Positions 8,329 to 17,085 are shown, numbered from the stretch's first letter. The stretch: DNA of 64,000 bases from Mesorhizobium onobrychidis (GCF_024707545.1 NZ_CP062229.1:1855501-1919500); one strand, 5' to 3'. Notes: generated from the sequence alone by a model not told the origin. A program made the numbers and translations.

Positions 8329-9303
8329 CTACTCTCCGCGCCCGTATGCGAACGCTTGCCGGCCGACAAGACGGTGTCTCAGCCACGCCGAAAACTGGTC
8401 GACGGCGACAATCGTACAGAGCAGCAGAAAGACGATGGCGATGGTCTTGGCCTCATGGCCTCGGCCGATCGAAAGGCGCAGCGATTCGCCGATGCCGCCC
8501 GCGCCGACGGCGCCAAGTATGGTCGAAGCGCGCACATTGATCTCGAAGCGGAGCAGGAAATAGCTCATGAAGTTGGGCAGGACCTGAGGCACGATGCCGA
8601 ACCACACCCGTTCGACCCAGTTGGCGCCAACAGCTCGCAAGCCTTCTTCAGGCTTCATGTCGGCGTTCTCGACCACTTCGAAGAACATTTTTCCGAGCGC
8701 GCCGACGGTGTGGATGCTGACTGCGAGGATCGCCGGGATGGGTCCAAGCGAGAAGATCGCCAGAAAGAAGCCGGCAATGACAATTTCCGGAAAGGCGCGG
8801 ACGATTTCAAGGAAGCGACGCGTGGCGAAACGGAGCCAGCGGCTGGCCGTGATATTGCCGGCAGCGAGGAAACAGAGCAGGAAACCGAATGTGGAGCCCA
8901 CCAAGGTCGAAAACAGGGCGATGTTCAGCGTTTCGATCATCCGGTGGAAATACTCCGGAATGTAGATGCTCTGGGTCAGGTAGACCCGGCCTTCGGGGTA
9001 GTCGAACTTGAGGCTGCCATCGTCATAGGGGGACGGCAGGTCGAACAGCGCGCGCACCGGGTCGAACCAGTCGCGCGGCTTCAGCTCGGTGAAAAAATCG
9101 GCGACGTAGGGAAGGCGGTCGAAGAACTTTCCGGCGTTGGTTTCGTTGGCGAACCAGAGCGAGCCAGAGAGTGCAAGAAACAGGAAAACCAGGCCTCCGA
9201 TCGTGTAAAGGCGCCGGCGAGCGGCGAGGTCGCGCCAGTGCCGCTCGACGGTGGCTCCCTCCGGTGAAAGCGCAGGCGCGCGGTAAACGTCGGTCGCACT
9301 CAT
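8329..9303 (-). CDS. phnE: Phosphonate ABC transporter permease PhnE1
   Basis: A 324-residue inner-membrane permease with about six helices; the coupling region is EEGLRAVGANWVERVWFGIVP and the C-terminal core has LGAVGAGGIGESLRLS. It pairs with PhnE2 to form the channel for phosphonates, phosphite or phosphate esters delivered by PhnD and energised by PhnC. It corresponds to PhoE of the Sinorhizobium phoCDET operon. It follows phnD by 74 bases and precedes phnE2 by four. Confidence 0.9.
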   Translation of the reverse strand: MSATDVYRAPALSPEGATVERHWRDLAARRRLYTIGGLVFLFLALSGSLWFANETNAGKFFDRLPYVADFFTELKPRDWFDPVRALFDLPSPYDDGSLKFDYPEGRVYLTQSIYIPEYFHRMIETLNIALFSTLVGSTFGFLLCFLAAGNITASRWLRFATRRFLEIVRAFPEIVIAGFFLAIFSLGPIPAILAVSIHTVGALGKMFFEVVENADMKPEEGLRAVGANWVERVWFGIVPQVLPNFMSYFLLRFEINVRASTILGAVGAGGIGESLRLSIGRGHEAKTIAIVFLLLCTIVAVDQFSAWLRHRLVGRQAFAYGRGE

Positions 9304-9377
9304 CGATAGATTCCCGGCCCCTGATGCGGCAACGCCGCCGGCGGCACATGGCCCCGGCGGCGTTTTAGCAGTTTGCT

Positions 9378-10286
9378 TTACGAGCCGATCTTCGCCTTAC
9401 GGGCGTCGATGATCGGCTGGTAGAATTCCGGGGTAACCGGCGAATAGCCCTTGTAATCGCCGCCTTGAATTGCCGAGAAACAGGCCGGATCGGTTTCCGG
9501 GAGCTTGGTCAGAAAGTCGGTGATCTTCTGCTTGGTGTCGGCGTCGATCGACGTACGCACGACCAGCGGGCCGTTCGGGATCAGCGGCGACTGCCACAAT
9601 TCGACGAGGTCATCCATCTTGAGGACGCCCTTGTCGACCATCTTGCGCAGATTGCCGGAGCTGTAGCCGTCGTTGAAGTCGCCGACGCCCGAAGCCCAGG
9701 TGGTGCCGGCATCGAACGTACCTTTCAGGACTTCAAGGACAAGCTGTTCATGGCCGCCGCCGAAACCGGTCGACGCGAAGTAGCTCTTCACATCCATGCC
9801 GATGTCCTTGGGCAGTGAAGTCACCGGGATCAGGTAACCGGAGGTCGAATCGGGATCGGCGAAACCGAGTTTCTTGCCCTTCATGTCGGCGAGCGTCTTG
9901 ATGCCGGAATCGGCACGGGCGACCATGACCGCACGGTAGCCGGTCGAACCGTCGGTCTGGATCGTGGTCAGGACCGGTTGAACCGCGTCCTTGTTTTCGA
10001 GATAGACTTTGGCGTAAGCGGAAGCGCCGAGCTCGGCAAAGTCGAGCGTGCCGCCGAGCAGGCCCTGGATGACGCCGTCATAGTCGGCGGCCGGGAACAA
10101 GGAAACTTTCTCGACGCCAAGGACTTCCTTGATGTGGTCGGCGAAGCACTGGTAGTTGCGCAGACGGTCGGCCTCGTTCTCGCCGCCCAGAATGCCGACG
10201 CGGAATTCCTTCAGGCCCTGTGCCTGAACCGCGCCCATCGCCATGGCGAGGATGGAAACGGCCCCGAAAAGTATCTTTTTAAACAT
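9378..10286 (-). CDS. phnD: Phosphonate ABC transporter substrate-binding protein PhnD
   Basis: A 302-residue periplasmic binding protein with a signal peptide (MFKKILFGAVSILAMAMGAV ending at AQA). Family landmarks are FRVGILGGENEADRL, the ligand-loop segment DFAELGASAYAKV and FADPDSTSGYLIP, where the DSTSG loop normally holds the phosphonate group. A strong AGGAGAG precedes the ATG. It is separated from phnC by 146 bases that contain no gene. Confidence 0.92.
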   Translation of the reverse strand: MFKKILFGAVSILAMAMGAVQAQGLKEFRVGILGGENEADRLRNYQCFADHIKEVLGVEKVSLFPAADYDGVIQGLLGGTLDFAELGASAYAKVYLENKDAVQPVLTTIQTDGSTGYRAVMVARADSGIKTLADMKGKKLGFADPDSTSGYLIPVTSLPKDIGMDVKSYFASTGFGGGHEQLVLEVLKGTFDAGTTWASGVGDFNDGYSSGNLRKMVDKGVLKMDDLVELWQSPLIPNGPLVVRTSIDADTKQKITDFLTKLPETDPACFSAIQGGDYKGYSPVTPEFYQPIIDARKAKIGS

Positions 10287-10432
10287 TTCGCGTCTCTCCT
10301 GTTGGTTCCGGCATCGCGCCGGCAGCGTTCGAATTTTGACAGCGCCCTTGACGCGGGCTGGCGATCCAGGCGCTCTTTCGGTTGTCCATGATCTTTTCCG
10401 GATACCGGTATCCAGTTGTCGGGATCACGGAA

Positions 10433-11290
10433 TTAGTAGCCAGGAAAAGCGGGCTCGAGCGGTCCGGCGGATGCGGCGATTTTTTGCTTCATGGTCACGC
10501 TGGTCGAGGTGATGGCCTCGGAGATTTCGCCGCCATTGCTGTCGGCGCCATAGACCATACGCACGGCCTCCCGGTTGAGCTCTTCGGGCGGGCCGTCGAA
10601 CACCACCTTGCCGGCGGCCATGCCGATGATGCGGTTGCAATAGGTGCGCGCGGTATCCAGCGTGTGCAGATTGGTGACGACGGTGAGGCCCTCGCGCAGA
10701 TTGATGTCCTGCAGCGAATCCATCACCACCTTGGCGTTGAGCGGGTCGAGCGAGGCGATTGGCTCGTCGGCAAGGATGACTTTCGGTTGCTGCATCATGG
10801 CGCGAGCAATCGCAACGCGCTGCTGCTGGCCGCCGGACAACGTGCCGGCCGGCTGCAGCGCCGTGCGGGCGATGTCGAGACGCTCGAGCGCCGCGATCGC
10901 CTCGGCCCGTTCCTCACGGGAGAAGACACCGAGCAGATTGACAATGGTCGAGCGGTGATTGAGCCGGCCGAGCAGCACATTGGTCAGCACGTCAAGACGC
11001 GGCACCAGGTTGAATTGCTGAAAGATCATGGCGCAGTCGCGCTGCCAGCGCCTGAGCAGCGAACCGCGCAGGCTGGAGACTTCGGCGCCGTCAAAGAAAA
11101 TCGACCCTTGGCTCGGATCGATGAGGCGGTTGATCATGCGCAAAAGCGTCGACTTGCCGGCGCCCGAGCGGCCGATGATGCCGACCATCTGACCGTGCGG
11201 GATCAAGATGTCGACATTGCTGACGGCGGTGTTCTTGCCAAACCGGCGGGTGACGCCGCGGATTTCCAGCGTGGCTGAGGTTGCTGACAT
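10433..11290 (-). CDS. phnC: Phosphonate ABC transporter ATP-binding protein PhnC
   Basis: A 285-residue ATPase with Walker [11 protein letters not shown]-loop [13 protein letters not shown], signature [15 protein letters not shown] and Walker [13 protein letters not shown]. It energises PhnE1/PhnE2. The ATG at 11290 ([12 protein letters not shown]) is used; a TTG two codons upstream is less likely. A Pho-box-like pair lies about 80 bases upstream of the start, consistent with PhoB control of phnCDE as in Sinorhizobium phoCDET. Confidence 0.93.
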   Translation of the reverse strand: MSATSATLEIRGVTRRFGKNTAVSNVDILIPHGQMVGIIGRSGAGKSTLLRMINRLIDPSQGSIFFDGAEVSSLRGSLLRRWQRDCAMIFQQFNLVPRLDVLTNVLLGRLNHRSTIVNLLGVFSREERAEAIAALERLDIARTALQPAGTLSGGQQQRVAIARAMMQQPKVILADEPIASLDPLNAKVVMDSLQDINLREGLTVVTNLHTLDTARTYCNRIIGMAAGKVVFDGPPEELNREAVRMVYGADSNGGEISEAITSTSVTMKQKIAASAGPLEPAFPGY

Positions 11291-11594
11291 AGGCAAGTTC
11301 CAGTCCAGTCGCGTTTCGAAGGTCTGTTAACCTTCGCTAGCGCAGCCGCATGAAACTGCGGTGTCGGATTGATGTCAGTTTTGTTACCGCCCACAGCCTG
11401 AAGGGGCGCGCGATCAACCGAGCACAAGAAGCTCCTCGAAATGCGTCATGTCGCTGAAGCTGCAGAAGGCCAGCGGCCGCCGTTCGATCAGCGGTACCTG
11501 ATGCGCAAGAAATGGTGAATGGTGACAAGAAAGGCTTCCCTGAGCCTCGAAGTCGATTCGCTGCCGCCATTCACTATTCACTATTCACAATTCA
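11291..11594. other. Intergenic region with Pho-box-like site and ATTCACT repeats
   Basis: About 300 bp between phnC and the acetyltransferase gene. On the minus strand an open stretch ends VPLIERRPLAFCSFSDMTHF and then EELLVLG and a stop near 11417, but it has no good start and could be the 3' remnant of a lost gene. The end next to the acetyltransferase stop has ATTCACT-type tandem repeats (11570-11597). The Pho-box-like site is listed separately. Confidence 0.5.
11372..11389 (-). promoter_or_regulatory. Pho-box-like site upstream of phnC
   Basis: On the minus strand it reads CGGTAAC-AAAA-CTGACAT, two heptamers 11 bases apart. Against the rhizobial Pho box CTGTCAT-N4-CTGTCAT the second half matches at 6 of 7 positions and the first at 4 of 7. 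The location about 80 bases before phnC is right for PhoB activation under phosphate starvation. Confidence 0.45.
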
Positions 11595-11597
11595 CTA
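11570..11597. repeat. ATTCACT short tandem repeat
   Basis: Four near copies of ATTCACT (the third followed by ATTCACA/AATTCACT variants) that run into the stop codon region of the acetyltransferase gene. The motif GTGAATGGTGA about 50 bases away is a partial inverted copy. Confidence 0.55.
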
Positions 11598-12212
11598 ACC
11601 GCCATGCTTCTCCAAAAACGCCTCTGCCGACAATCCGCGAAAATCGTCGAGCGCGGCGCGCAGGCGGGCATGGTCCCAATCCCACCAGGCAAGTGCCTGA
11701 TAGCGTTCCGCCGTGCGGCGGTCGAAACGTTCGCGGATCGGCTTCGCCGGCACGCCGCCGACGATGGCGTAGGGCGCGACGTCCTTCGATACCACGGCGC
11801 CGGCGCCGACCGCCGCGCCATCGCCGACGGTGACGCCGGGCAGGATGGTAGAGCCGTGGCCAAGCCAGCTGTCGTGGCCGATGGTGACGCGCCTGGCGCG
11901 GCGCTGGGCGAAGAATTCGCTCTCGTGCTCAGCGTCGTCCCAATAGTCCGAGGCGCGATAGGTGAAATGGTGGAGCGTCGGCCGCCAGGTCGGATGGTTG
12001 GTGGCATTGATGCGCACGCTGGCGGCGATGTTGGCGAATTTGCCGATCGTCGCGCACCAGACACCGCAGTCCTGCATCATGTAGGAATAGTCCCCGAGCG
12101 TGCTCTCCGAAACCCGGCAGCGTTCGGCGATCTCGGTCCAGCGGCCGAGCGTTGAGTTCTCGACCTCCGCCGTCTCGTGGACCAGCGGCGTTTCCGACAG
12201 TTTTCTGGTCAT
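11595..12212 (-). CDS. Phosphonate-locus hexapeptide-repeat acetyltransferase
   Basis: A 205-residue left-handed beta-helix transferase. It shows imperfect hexapeptide repeats ([20 protein letters not shown], then [20 protein letters not shown]) and the xenobiotic-acetyltransferase-like segment [13 protein letters not shown] with the catalytic-type His. Proteins of this type are regularly encoded in alphaproteobacterial C-P lyase operons and may acetylate aminoalkylphosphonates, a job done by the unrelated PhnO in E. coli; this function is inferred. It overlaps phnL by four bases (ATGA), which indicates translational coupling. Confidence 0.82.
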   Translation of the reverse strand: MTRKLSETPLVHETAEVENSTLGRWTEIAERCRVSESTLGDYSYMMQDCGVWCATIGKFANIAASVRINATNHPTWRPTLHHFTYRASDYWDDAEHESEFFAQRRARRVTIGHDSWLGHGSTILPGVTVGDGAAVGAGAVVSKDVAPYAIVGGVPAKPIRERFDRRTAERYQALAWWDWDHARLRAALDDFRGLSAEAFLEKHGG

Positions 12213-12916
12213 GCGGCGATTTTTGCGGCGGCGAAGGCGGTCACGTCGATTATGCGGTCGGCGACCGCCTCGCGTACGTCATGATCGTGGAAGATGCCGA
12301 GCAGAGCAACGCCGGCCGCCTTCTTGGCCGCGATCAGCGCAATCACCACGTCGCGGTTCCTGGGGTCGAGCGAGGCGGTGGGTTCGTCGAGCAGCAGGAT
12401 CGGGTGCTCGGTGATGAAGCCGCGCGCGATGTTGACGCGTTGCTGCTCGCCGCCGGAAAAGGTCGCCGGCGGCAGTGCCCAGAGTTTTTCCGGCAGGTTG
12501 AGCTGCGCCAGCAAGGCACCTGCCTTGCTGCGCGCAACGTCACGGTCCTCGCCGCGCTCGACCAGCGGTTCGGCGACGACATCCAGCGCCGAGACGCGCG
12601 GCACGGTGCGCAGGAACTGGCTGACATAGCCGATCGTGAGCCGGCGCACGGCAAGCACGGTGCGTGGGCTGGCCGTCGCGAGATCGATGAGCCCGTCCTC
12701 GTGCTGGACGATGATCTGGCCTGCGTCGGCGGCATAGTTGCCGTAGAGCATCTTCAGGATCGAGCTCTTGCCAGCGCCGGAGGGGCCGCCGAGCACTGCA
12801 CATTCGCCGCTCCTGATCGAGAACGACACGCCGGCGACGACAGGCAGTTTGATGCCGTCGCGCAGGTGCATGGTGAAGCTCTTGGCGACATCGGAGACGA
12901 CGAGCGGGGTTGCCAT
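12209..12916 (-). CDS. phnL: C-P lyase system ABC-type protein PhnL
   Basis: A 235-residue ABC-ATPase-like protein: Walker [10 protein letters not shown], signature [13 protein letters not shown] and Walker [12 protein letters not shown]. PhnL is not a transporter subunit but associates with the C-P lyase core, probably regulating or remodelling it with PhnK. The gene is two bases from phnK and overlaps the acetyltransferase by four. Confidence 0.92.
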   Translation of the reverse strand: MATPLVVSDVAKSFTMHLRDGIKLPVVAGVSFSIRSGECAVLGGPSGAGKSSILKMLYGNYAADAGQIIVQHEDGLIDLATASPRTVLAVRRLTIGYVSQFLRTVPRVSALDVVAEPLVERGEDRDVARSKAGALLAQLNLPEKLWALPPATFSGGEQQRVNIARGFITEHPILLLDEPTASLDPRNRDVVIALIAAKKAAGVALLGIFHDHDVREAVADRIIDVTAFAAAKIAA

Positions 12917-12918
12917 GG

Positions 12919-13695
12919 TTACACCTGAAGTATCGAGGAAACGAGAAGCTGGGTGTAGGGCGCGCGCGGGTCGTCGAGCACGCGGTCGGTGAGGCCGCTT
13001 TCGACGACGCGGCCGTCCTTCATCACCATCATGCGTTGCGACAGCAGACGTGCCACTGCGAGGTCGTGGGTGACGACGATGGCAGCCAGTCCGAGATCGG
13101 TGACCAGCCCGCGCAACAGGTCGAGCAGGCGCGCCTGCACGGAGACGTCGAGACCGCCGGTCGGCTCGTCCATGAACACCAGCCGCGGCCCAGTGACGAG
13201 ATTGCGGGCGATCTGCAGGCGCTGGCGCATGCCACCGGAAAAGGCGCGCGGTTCGTCGTCGATGCGATCCTCGTCGATCTCGACGCGCGACAGCCAGTCG
13301 ACGGCGGCAGCGCGGATTTTCCCATAGTGGCGATCACCCACCGCCATCAGTCGCTCGCCGACATTGGCGCCGGCCGACACCGTCATGCGCAGCCCGTCGG
13401 CAGGGTTCTGGTGGACGAAACCCCAGTCGGTGCGCATCAGGAAGCGGCGCTCGGCCTCGCTCATGCGGTAGAGTTCGCGAAACTGGCCGTCGCGCATGCG
13501 GTAGCTGGCGGTGCCGGAGCTCGGCAGTAGTCTGGTCGACAGGCAGTTGAGCAGCGTCGTCTTGCCGGAACCGGATTCGCCGACCACCGCCAGCACCTCG
13601 CCCGGCCACAGGTCGAAGGTGACGTTCTCGCAGCCGACGCGCGAGCCATAGAACTTGGACAGCGCGCTGACGCGCAGCAACGGTTCGTCGGTCAT
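12919..13695 (-). CDS. phnK: C-P lyase system ABC-type protein PhnK
   Basis: A 258-residue ABC-ATPase-like protein with Walker A GESGSGKTT, signature SGGMRQRLQIARN, Walker B LVFMDEPTGGLD and a C-terminal dipeptide/oligopeptide-ATPase-like tail. PhnK binds the PhnGHIJ core next to PhnJ and is needed for C-P lyase activity in vivo. It overlaps phnJ by four bases. Confidence 0.93.
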   Translation of the reverse strand: MTDEPLLRVSALSKFYGSRVGCENVTFDLWPGEVLAVVGESGSGKTTLLNCLSTRLLPSSGTASYRMRDGQFRELYRMSEAERRFLMRTDWGFVHQNPADGLRMTVSAGANVGERLMAVGDRHYGKIRAAAVDWLSRVEIDEDRIDDEPRAFSGGMRQRLQIARNLVTGPRLVFMDEPTGGLDVSVQARLLDLLRGLVTDLGLAAIVVTHDLAVARLLSQRMMVMKDGRVVESGLTDRVLDDPRAPYTQLLVSSILQV

Positions 13696-14573
13696 TGCGC
13701 CGGCTCCATTGTTTCAGGCGCAAGGTGGCCGCGATGGCCCTCTTCGCGCCGCTTCTCGCAATGATCGGTGTCGGAGCAGACGAACATGTGGCCGCCGTGG
13801 TCGTCGAGGATGACCTCGTCGAGATAGACGTTCTCGGCCGCGCATAGCGCGCAGGGTTGGTCGAAGGTCTGCACCTCGAACGGATGGTCCTCGAAGTCGA
13901 GGCTGACCACATCGGTGAAGGGCGGCAGCGCATAGATGCGCTTTTCGCGGCCGGCGCCGAATAGCTGCAAAGCCGGCGAACGATGCATCTTTGGATTGTC
14001 GAATTTCGGCGTCGGCGAAGGGTCCATCACGTAACGACCCTCGACCTTGACCGGATAGGCGTAGGTGGTGGCGATGCGGCCGTGCCTGGCAATGTCCTCG
14101 TAGAGCTTCACATGCATGAGGCCGTATTCTTCCAGTGCATGCATTTTTCGCGTTTCCGTCTCGCGCGGCTCGAGGAAGCGCAGCGGCTCCGGGATCGGCA
14201 CCTGATAGACCAGCACCTGGCCCGATGACAGCGGATGTTCGGGGATGCGGTGGCGGGTCTGGATGATGGTCGCCTTCGCCGTCTCAGTGGTGACGGCGAC
14301 ATTTGCAACCTTCTTGAAGAAGGCGCGGATCGAAACCGCATTGGTGGTATCGTCGGCGCCCTGGTCGATGACCTTCAGCACATCGTCCGGACCGATGATC
14401 GAAGCCGTTACCTGGACGCCTCCGGTACCCCAGCCATAAGGCATCGGCATCTCGCGCGAGGCGAACGGCACCTGATAGCCGGGAATGGCGATACCCTTGA
14501 GGATCGCGCGGCGGATCATCCGCTTGGTCTGCTCGTCGAGATAGGCGAAGTTGTAGGTGGCGATGTCGGTCAT
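13692..14573 (-). CDS. phnJ: Alpha-D-ribose 1-methylphosphonate 5-phosphate C-P lyase PhnJ
   Basis: A 293-residue radical-SAM catalytic subunit that cleaves the carbon-phosphorus bond of ribose 1-alkylphosphonate 5-phosphate. The C-terminal cysteines are spaced C-x2-C-x21-C-x5-C (CALC, then VCSDTDHC), the pattern of PhnJ that holds the Fe-S cluster and the catalytic Cys. The N terminus MTDIATYNFAYLDEQTKRM is typical. A 268-bp gap separates it from phnI, longer than other spacings in this operon. Confidence 0.95.
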   Translation of the reverse strand: MTDIATYNFAYLDEQTKRMIRRAILKGIAIPGYQVPFASREMPMPYGWGTGGVQVTASIIGPDDVLKVIDQGADDTTNAVSIRAFFKKVANVAVTTETAKATIIQTRHRIPEHPLSSGQVLVYQVPIPEPLRFLEPRETETRKMHALEEYGLMHVKLYEDIARHGRIATTYAYPVKVEGRYVMDPSPTPKFDNPKMHRSPALQLFGAGREKRIYALPPFTDVVSLDFEDHPFEVQTFDQPCALCAAENVYLDEVILDDHGGHMFVCSDTDHCEKRREEGHRGHLAPETMEPAQ

Positions 14574-14638
14574 GGTGATCGCTTCCGCTTTGTGCTACCG
14601 AATTGACTTCCAAGACGAGGAGAAAGGGCCAGACTCAG

Positions 14639-14800
14639 ATGACCCCAACCGGATGGATGCACATCGGAATCCTGTTGCTGGTGTTCGTCGGCGTGGTTGC
14701 CTTTGTCCTTCGAAGGATGGTTCGTCCCGCGCCGAAGGAAGCCGCCGATGGCGAGACCGTTGGCGGCAGTAGCGGCTACGGCGGATCTGGAGGGGTATAG
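14639..14800 (+). CDS. Possible small single-helix membrane protein between phnI and phnJ
   Basis: A 53-codon reading frame on the strand opposite the phn operon. It starts MTPTGWMHIGILLLVFVGVV, giving one clear hydrophobic helix at residues 8-25, then a basic RRMVRPAPKE stretch and a Gly/Ser-rich end (GSSGYGGSGG). GAGGAGA lies about 16 bases before the ATG, which is rather far; a TTG at 14603 would extend it. It fills most of the otherwise unexplained phnI-phnJ gap. Whether it is expressed is uncertain. Confidence 0.4.
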   Translation: MTPTGWMHIGILLLVFVGVVAFVLRRMVRPAPKEAADGETVGGSSGYGGSGGV

Positions 14801-14841
14801 CGGCCATTCCCACGAGATCATGGTGGTGGAGCTAACTGAAG

Positions 14842-15954
14842 TCATTCCGCGGCCTGCCTCTTCTCCTCGGCCTTGCCGGCATTCTCGCGGGCGTCGTGCT
14901 CGGCGCGCATGCGGCGCACCAGGTCGAGCTCGGCCTGGAAGTCGACATAGTGCGGCAGCTTGAGGTGCTCGACGAAGCCGGTCGCCTGGACGTTGTCGGA
15001 ATGCGAGATGACGAACTCCTCGTCCTGGGCGGCGGCGACAACGTCTTCGCCGAATTCCGAGGCGCGCAACGCCCGGTCGCACAGCGCCATGGCCATCGCC
15101 TTGCGCTCGCTCTGGCCGAAGACGAGGCCGTAGCCGCGGGTGAACTGCGGCGGCGCCTTGGCCGAGCCTTTGAACTGATTGACCATCTGGCACTCGGTGA
15201 CACGCACGGGGCCGAGCGGTACTGGGAATGGCAGCTCCGGCACGTCCAGTTCCAGCTCGACCTCGCCGATGCGAACCTCGCCGACAAAGGGATGGTTGCG
15301 CGCATAGCCGCGCTGGGTGGAGTAGCCGAGCGCCAGCAAAAAACCCTCATCGCCGCGTGACAGCGCCTGCAGGCGGATGTCGCGCGCCATCGGAAATTCC
15401 AGCGGCTCGCGGGTGATGTCGCCCGGGATATGGTCCTGCGGCATGTCGCCATCAGGCTCGATCAGGCCTTCGCGGGCGAGGATGGCGGAGACACGCGGCA
15501 TGGCGTCCGCGTCGCTGGCACGCTGCAGCGGCTCGGCGACGTCGCCGCCCGCGGCAAGCGCGGGATCGAGCAGCCGGTGGGTGTAGTCGAAGGTCGGGCC
15601 GAGCAGCTGGCCGCCGGGAAGATCCTTGTAGGTCGCCGACACGCGCCGCTCGACCAGCATCGCGCCGGTGTCGATCGCCTTGGTGTAGCCGAAGCGTGGC
15701 AGCGTCGTGCGATAGGCGCGAACCAGGAAGATCGCCTCGATCATGTCGCCGCGCGCCTGAACGATGGCCAGCGCCGCCAATTCACGATCGTAGAGCGAGC
15801 CTTCGCTCATCACCCGGTCGACGCCGAGCGCCAGTTGCTCGACGATCTGGTCGAGGCGAAGCGCCGGCACCGAACGGTCGCCGCGGCGGCGGTCGGCGAG
15901 CAGGGCGTGGGCGTTGGCAATTGCGGCTTCGCCGCCTTTTACCGCGACATACAT
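14842..15954 (-). CDS. phnI: C-P lyase core subunit PhnI
   Basis: A 370-residue protein starting MYVAVKGGEAAIANAHALLA, the typical PhnI N terminus. PhnI, helped by PhnG, PhnH and PhnL, exchanges the adenine of ATP for a phosphonate to make ribose 1-alkylphosphonate 5-triphosphate. Conserved segments include SEGSLYDRELAALAIVQARG, DNVQATGFVEHLKLPHYVDF and the internal LPGGQLLGPTFDYTHRLLDP. The start at 15954 lies one base after the phnH stop; a longer reading would overlap phnH in another frame. Confidence 0.94.
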   Translation of the reverse strand: MYVAVKGGEAAIANAHALLADRRRGDRSVPALRLDQIVEQLALGVDRVMSEGSLYDRELAALAIVQARGDMIEAIFLVRAYRTTLPRFGYTKAIDTGAMLVERRVSATYKDLPGGQLLGPTFDYTHRLLDPALAAGGDVAEPLQRASDADAMPRVSAILAREGLIEPDGDMPQDHIPGDITREPLEFPMARDIRLQALSRGDEGFLLALGYSTQRGYARNHPFVGEVRIGEVELELDVPELPFPVPLGPVRVTECQMVNQFKGSAKAPPQFTRGYGLVFGQSERKAMAMALCDRALRASEFGEDVVAAAQDEEFVISHSDNVQATGFVEHLKLPHYVDFQAELDLVRRMRAEHDARENAGKAEEKRQAAE

Positions 15955-15955
15955 A

Positions 15956-16567
15956 TCACGCCTCCATCGTCTTGATGCGCGTCGTGCGCGGCAGGCAGGC
16001 AACGCCGTCAGGGGTGGCGAGGACGATGTCGATGCCACGGGGAAAACGCTGGTTGTTCTGCTTCCACTGCTCGACGAAGTGGCGCGGCATCTGCGCCGGC
16101 GCGATTGTCGCGGTTCTTTCGATGCCAGGACCTTCGAGCAACAGAGGGGCGCCTGAAACGAGATCGCCGACCTGCAGGATCAGCGTCGTGGAGCGGTCGG
16201 GATAGTCCTGGGTGCCTTGCGAAAAGCCGTCGAGCGCCATCATCTCGGCCGGCGTGGCGATCAGCGCGAAATGCGCGTCGGCCGGCGTATTGGCCAGCGG
16301 CGCGCCGGTGTGGAAGCCAAGCCAGGATCTCACCGCTGCTGGGGCCTGCAAAGCGAGATCGAGCCAGAGCGGCGTGTCGTTGTCGCACAGCGCCAGCGCG
16401 ATGGCGCCCGCGGTGGCCGACAGTGGTGCCGGCGGGCGGGCAAAGATCGGCAGGGGCTGCAGGGTGCCTGGCCGCGCCATCGCATCCATCACGGCGCGGA
16501 ACACCGTCTGGGCGTCGAACACCGGATCGGAAAAGCCGCCCTCGATCGCTTGCGTTGCGATATCCAT
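15956..16567 (-). CDS. phnH: C-P lyase core subunit PhnH
   Basis: A 203-residue subunit of the PhnGHIJ complex, essential for phosphonate breakdown and without a catalytic activity of its own assigned. Landmarks are GFSDPVFDAQTVFRAVMDAM and ARPGTLQPL near the N terminus and GIDIVLATPDGVACLPRTTR at the end, where the final HG/ID..L segments are typical. The start overlaps the phnG stop by one base (TGATG). Confidence 0.93.
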   Translation of the reverse strand: MDIATQAIEGGFSDPVFDAQTVFRAVMDAMARPGTLQPLPIFARPPAPLSATAGAIALALCDNDTPLWLDLALQAPAAVRSWLGFHTGAPLANTPADAHFALIATPAEMMALDGFSQGTQDYPDRSTTLILQVGDLVSGAPLLLEGPGIERTATIAPAQMPRHFVEQWKQNNQRFPRGIDIVLATPDGVACLPRTTRIKTMEA

Positions 16568-17028
16568 CAGTCTTCTCCGCGTACCATGGTGAAGAAATCG
16601 ACCTTCGTTGCCGCCGTCTCGGCGCGCCGCCGTTCACGTGCGCTGGCCAGTTCGGCCTGCAGCGGCGCAATGAGTTTGGTCTCGACCTCGTTACGGCGGG
16701 CGGGATCCTGCCAGAGCGCGTCCGCTATCGCCGCCAGTTTTGCTTTCTGCTTGTCACGGCCCATCGTATAGCAGTGGCCGACCTGCCCGGATGTGAGCCG
16801 GACGGCGGCGCGGGTGACCGTCGCCTCGCCGACATTGAACGGCGCGCCGCCACCGCCGATGCGGCCACGCACGGTGACCAGGCCGGTTTCGGGACCGCGC
16901 AGGAGTTCCGCTTCCGAAGGCAGGCCGGCTTCGTTCCAGAGGCGGACGATATCGTCGCCGGTCGATTGCGCCAGCGTCGCCATGACGGCCTTGCGCTCAG
17001 CCTGTTCGCGCGCTTCCTGTCCTCGCAT
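16567..17028 (-). CDS. phnG: C-P lyase core subunit PhnG
   Basis: A 153-residue protein, the usual PhnG length. It contains LLRGPETGLVTVRGRIGGGG, APFNVGEATVTRAAVRL and GHCYTMGRDKQKAKLAAIADAL, all characteristic. The start at 17028 is chosen because AGAAGGA lies nine bases before it; the ATG at 17037 would be too close to that site. It is the first gene of the leftward C-P lyase operon and faces phnF across a strong inverted repeat. Confidence 0.92.
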   Translation of the reverse strand: MRGQEAREQAERKAVMATLAQSTGDDIVRLWNEAGLPSEAELLRGPETGLVTVRGRIGGGGAPFNVGEATVTRAAVRLTSGQVGHCYTMGRDKQKAKLAAIADALWQDPARRNEVETKLIAPLQAELASARERRRAETAATKVDFFTMVRGED

Positions 17029-17051
17029 GGCGGCCATTCCTTCTCGTTGCA

Positions 17052-17085
17052 AATTTGTATAATGATGTAGACAATTATACAAATT
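17052..17085. promoter_or_regulatory. PhnF-type operator: 12-bp inverted repeat with overlapping -10 boxes
   Basis: AATTTGTATAAT and ATTATACAAATT are perfect 12-bp arms separated by 10 bases, in the divergent phnG-phnF gap. The left arm contains TATAAT on the plus strand (17058-17063) and the right arm contains TATAAT on the minus strand, so one bound dimer could cover both promoters. The spacer holds TGTAGACA, similar to HutC-subfamily GntR half-sites. Confidence 0.65.

Noticed and set aside
14570..15193. A minus-strand frame covering the phnI-phnJ gap and part of phnI
   Set aside because: It overlaps phnI in another frame and its translation is low-complexity Arg-rich sequence.
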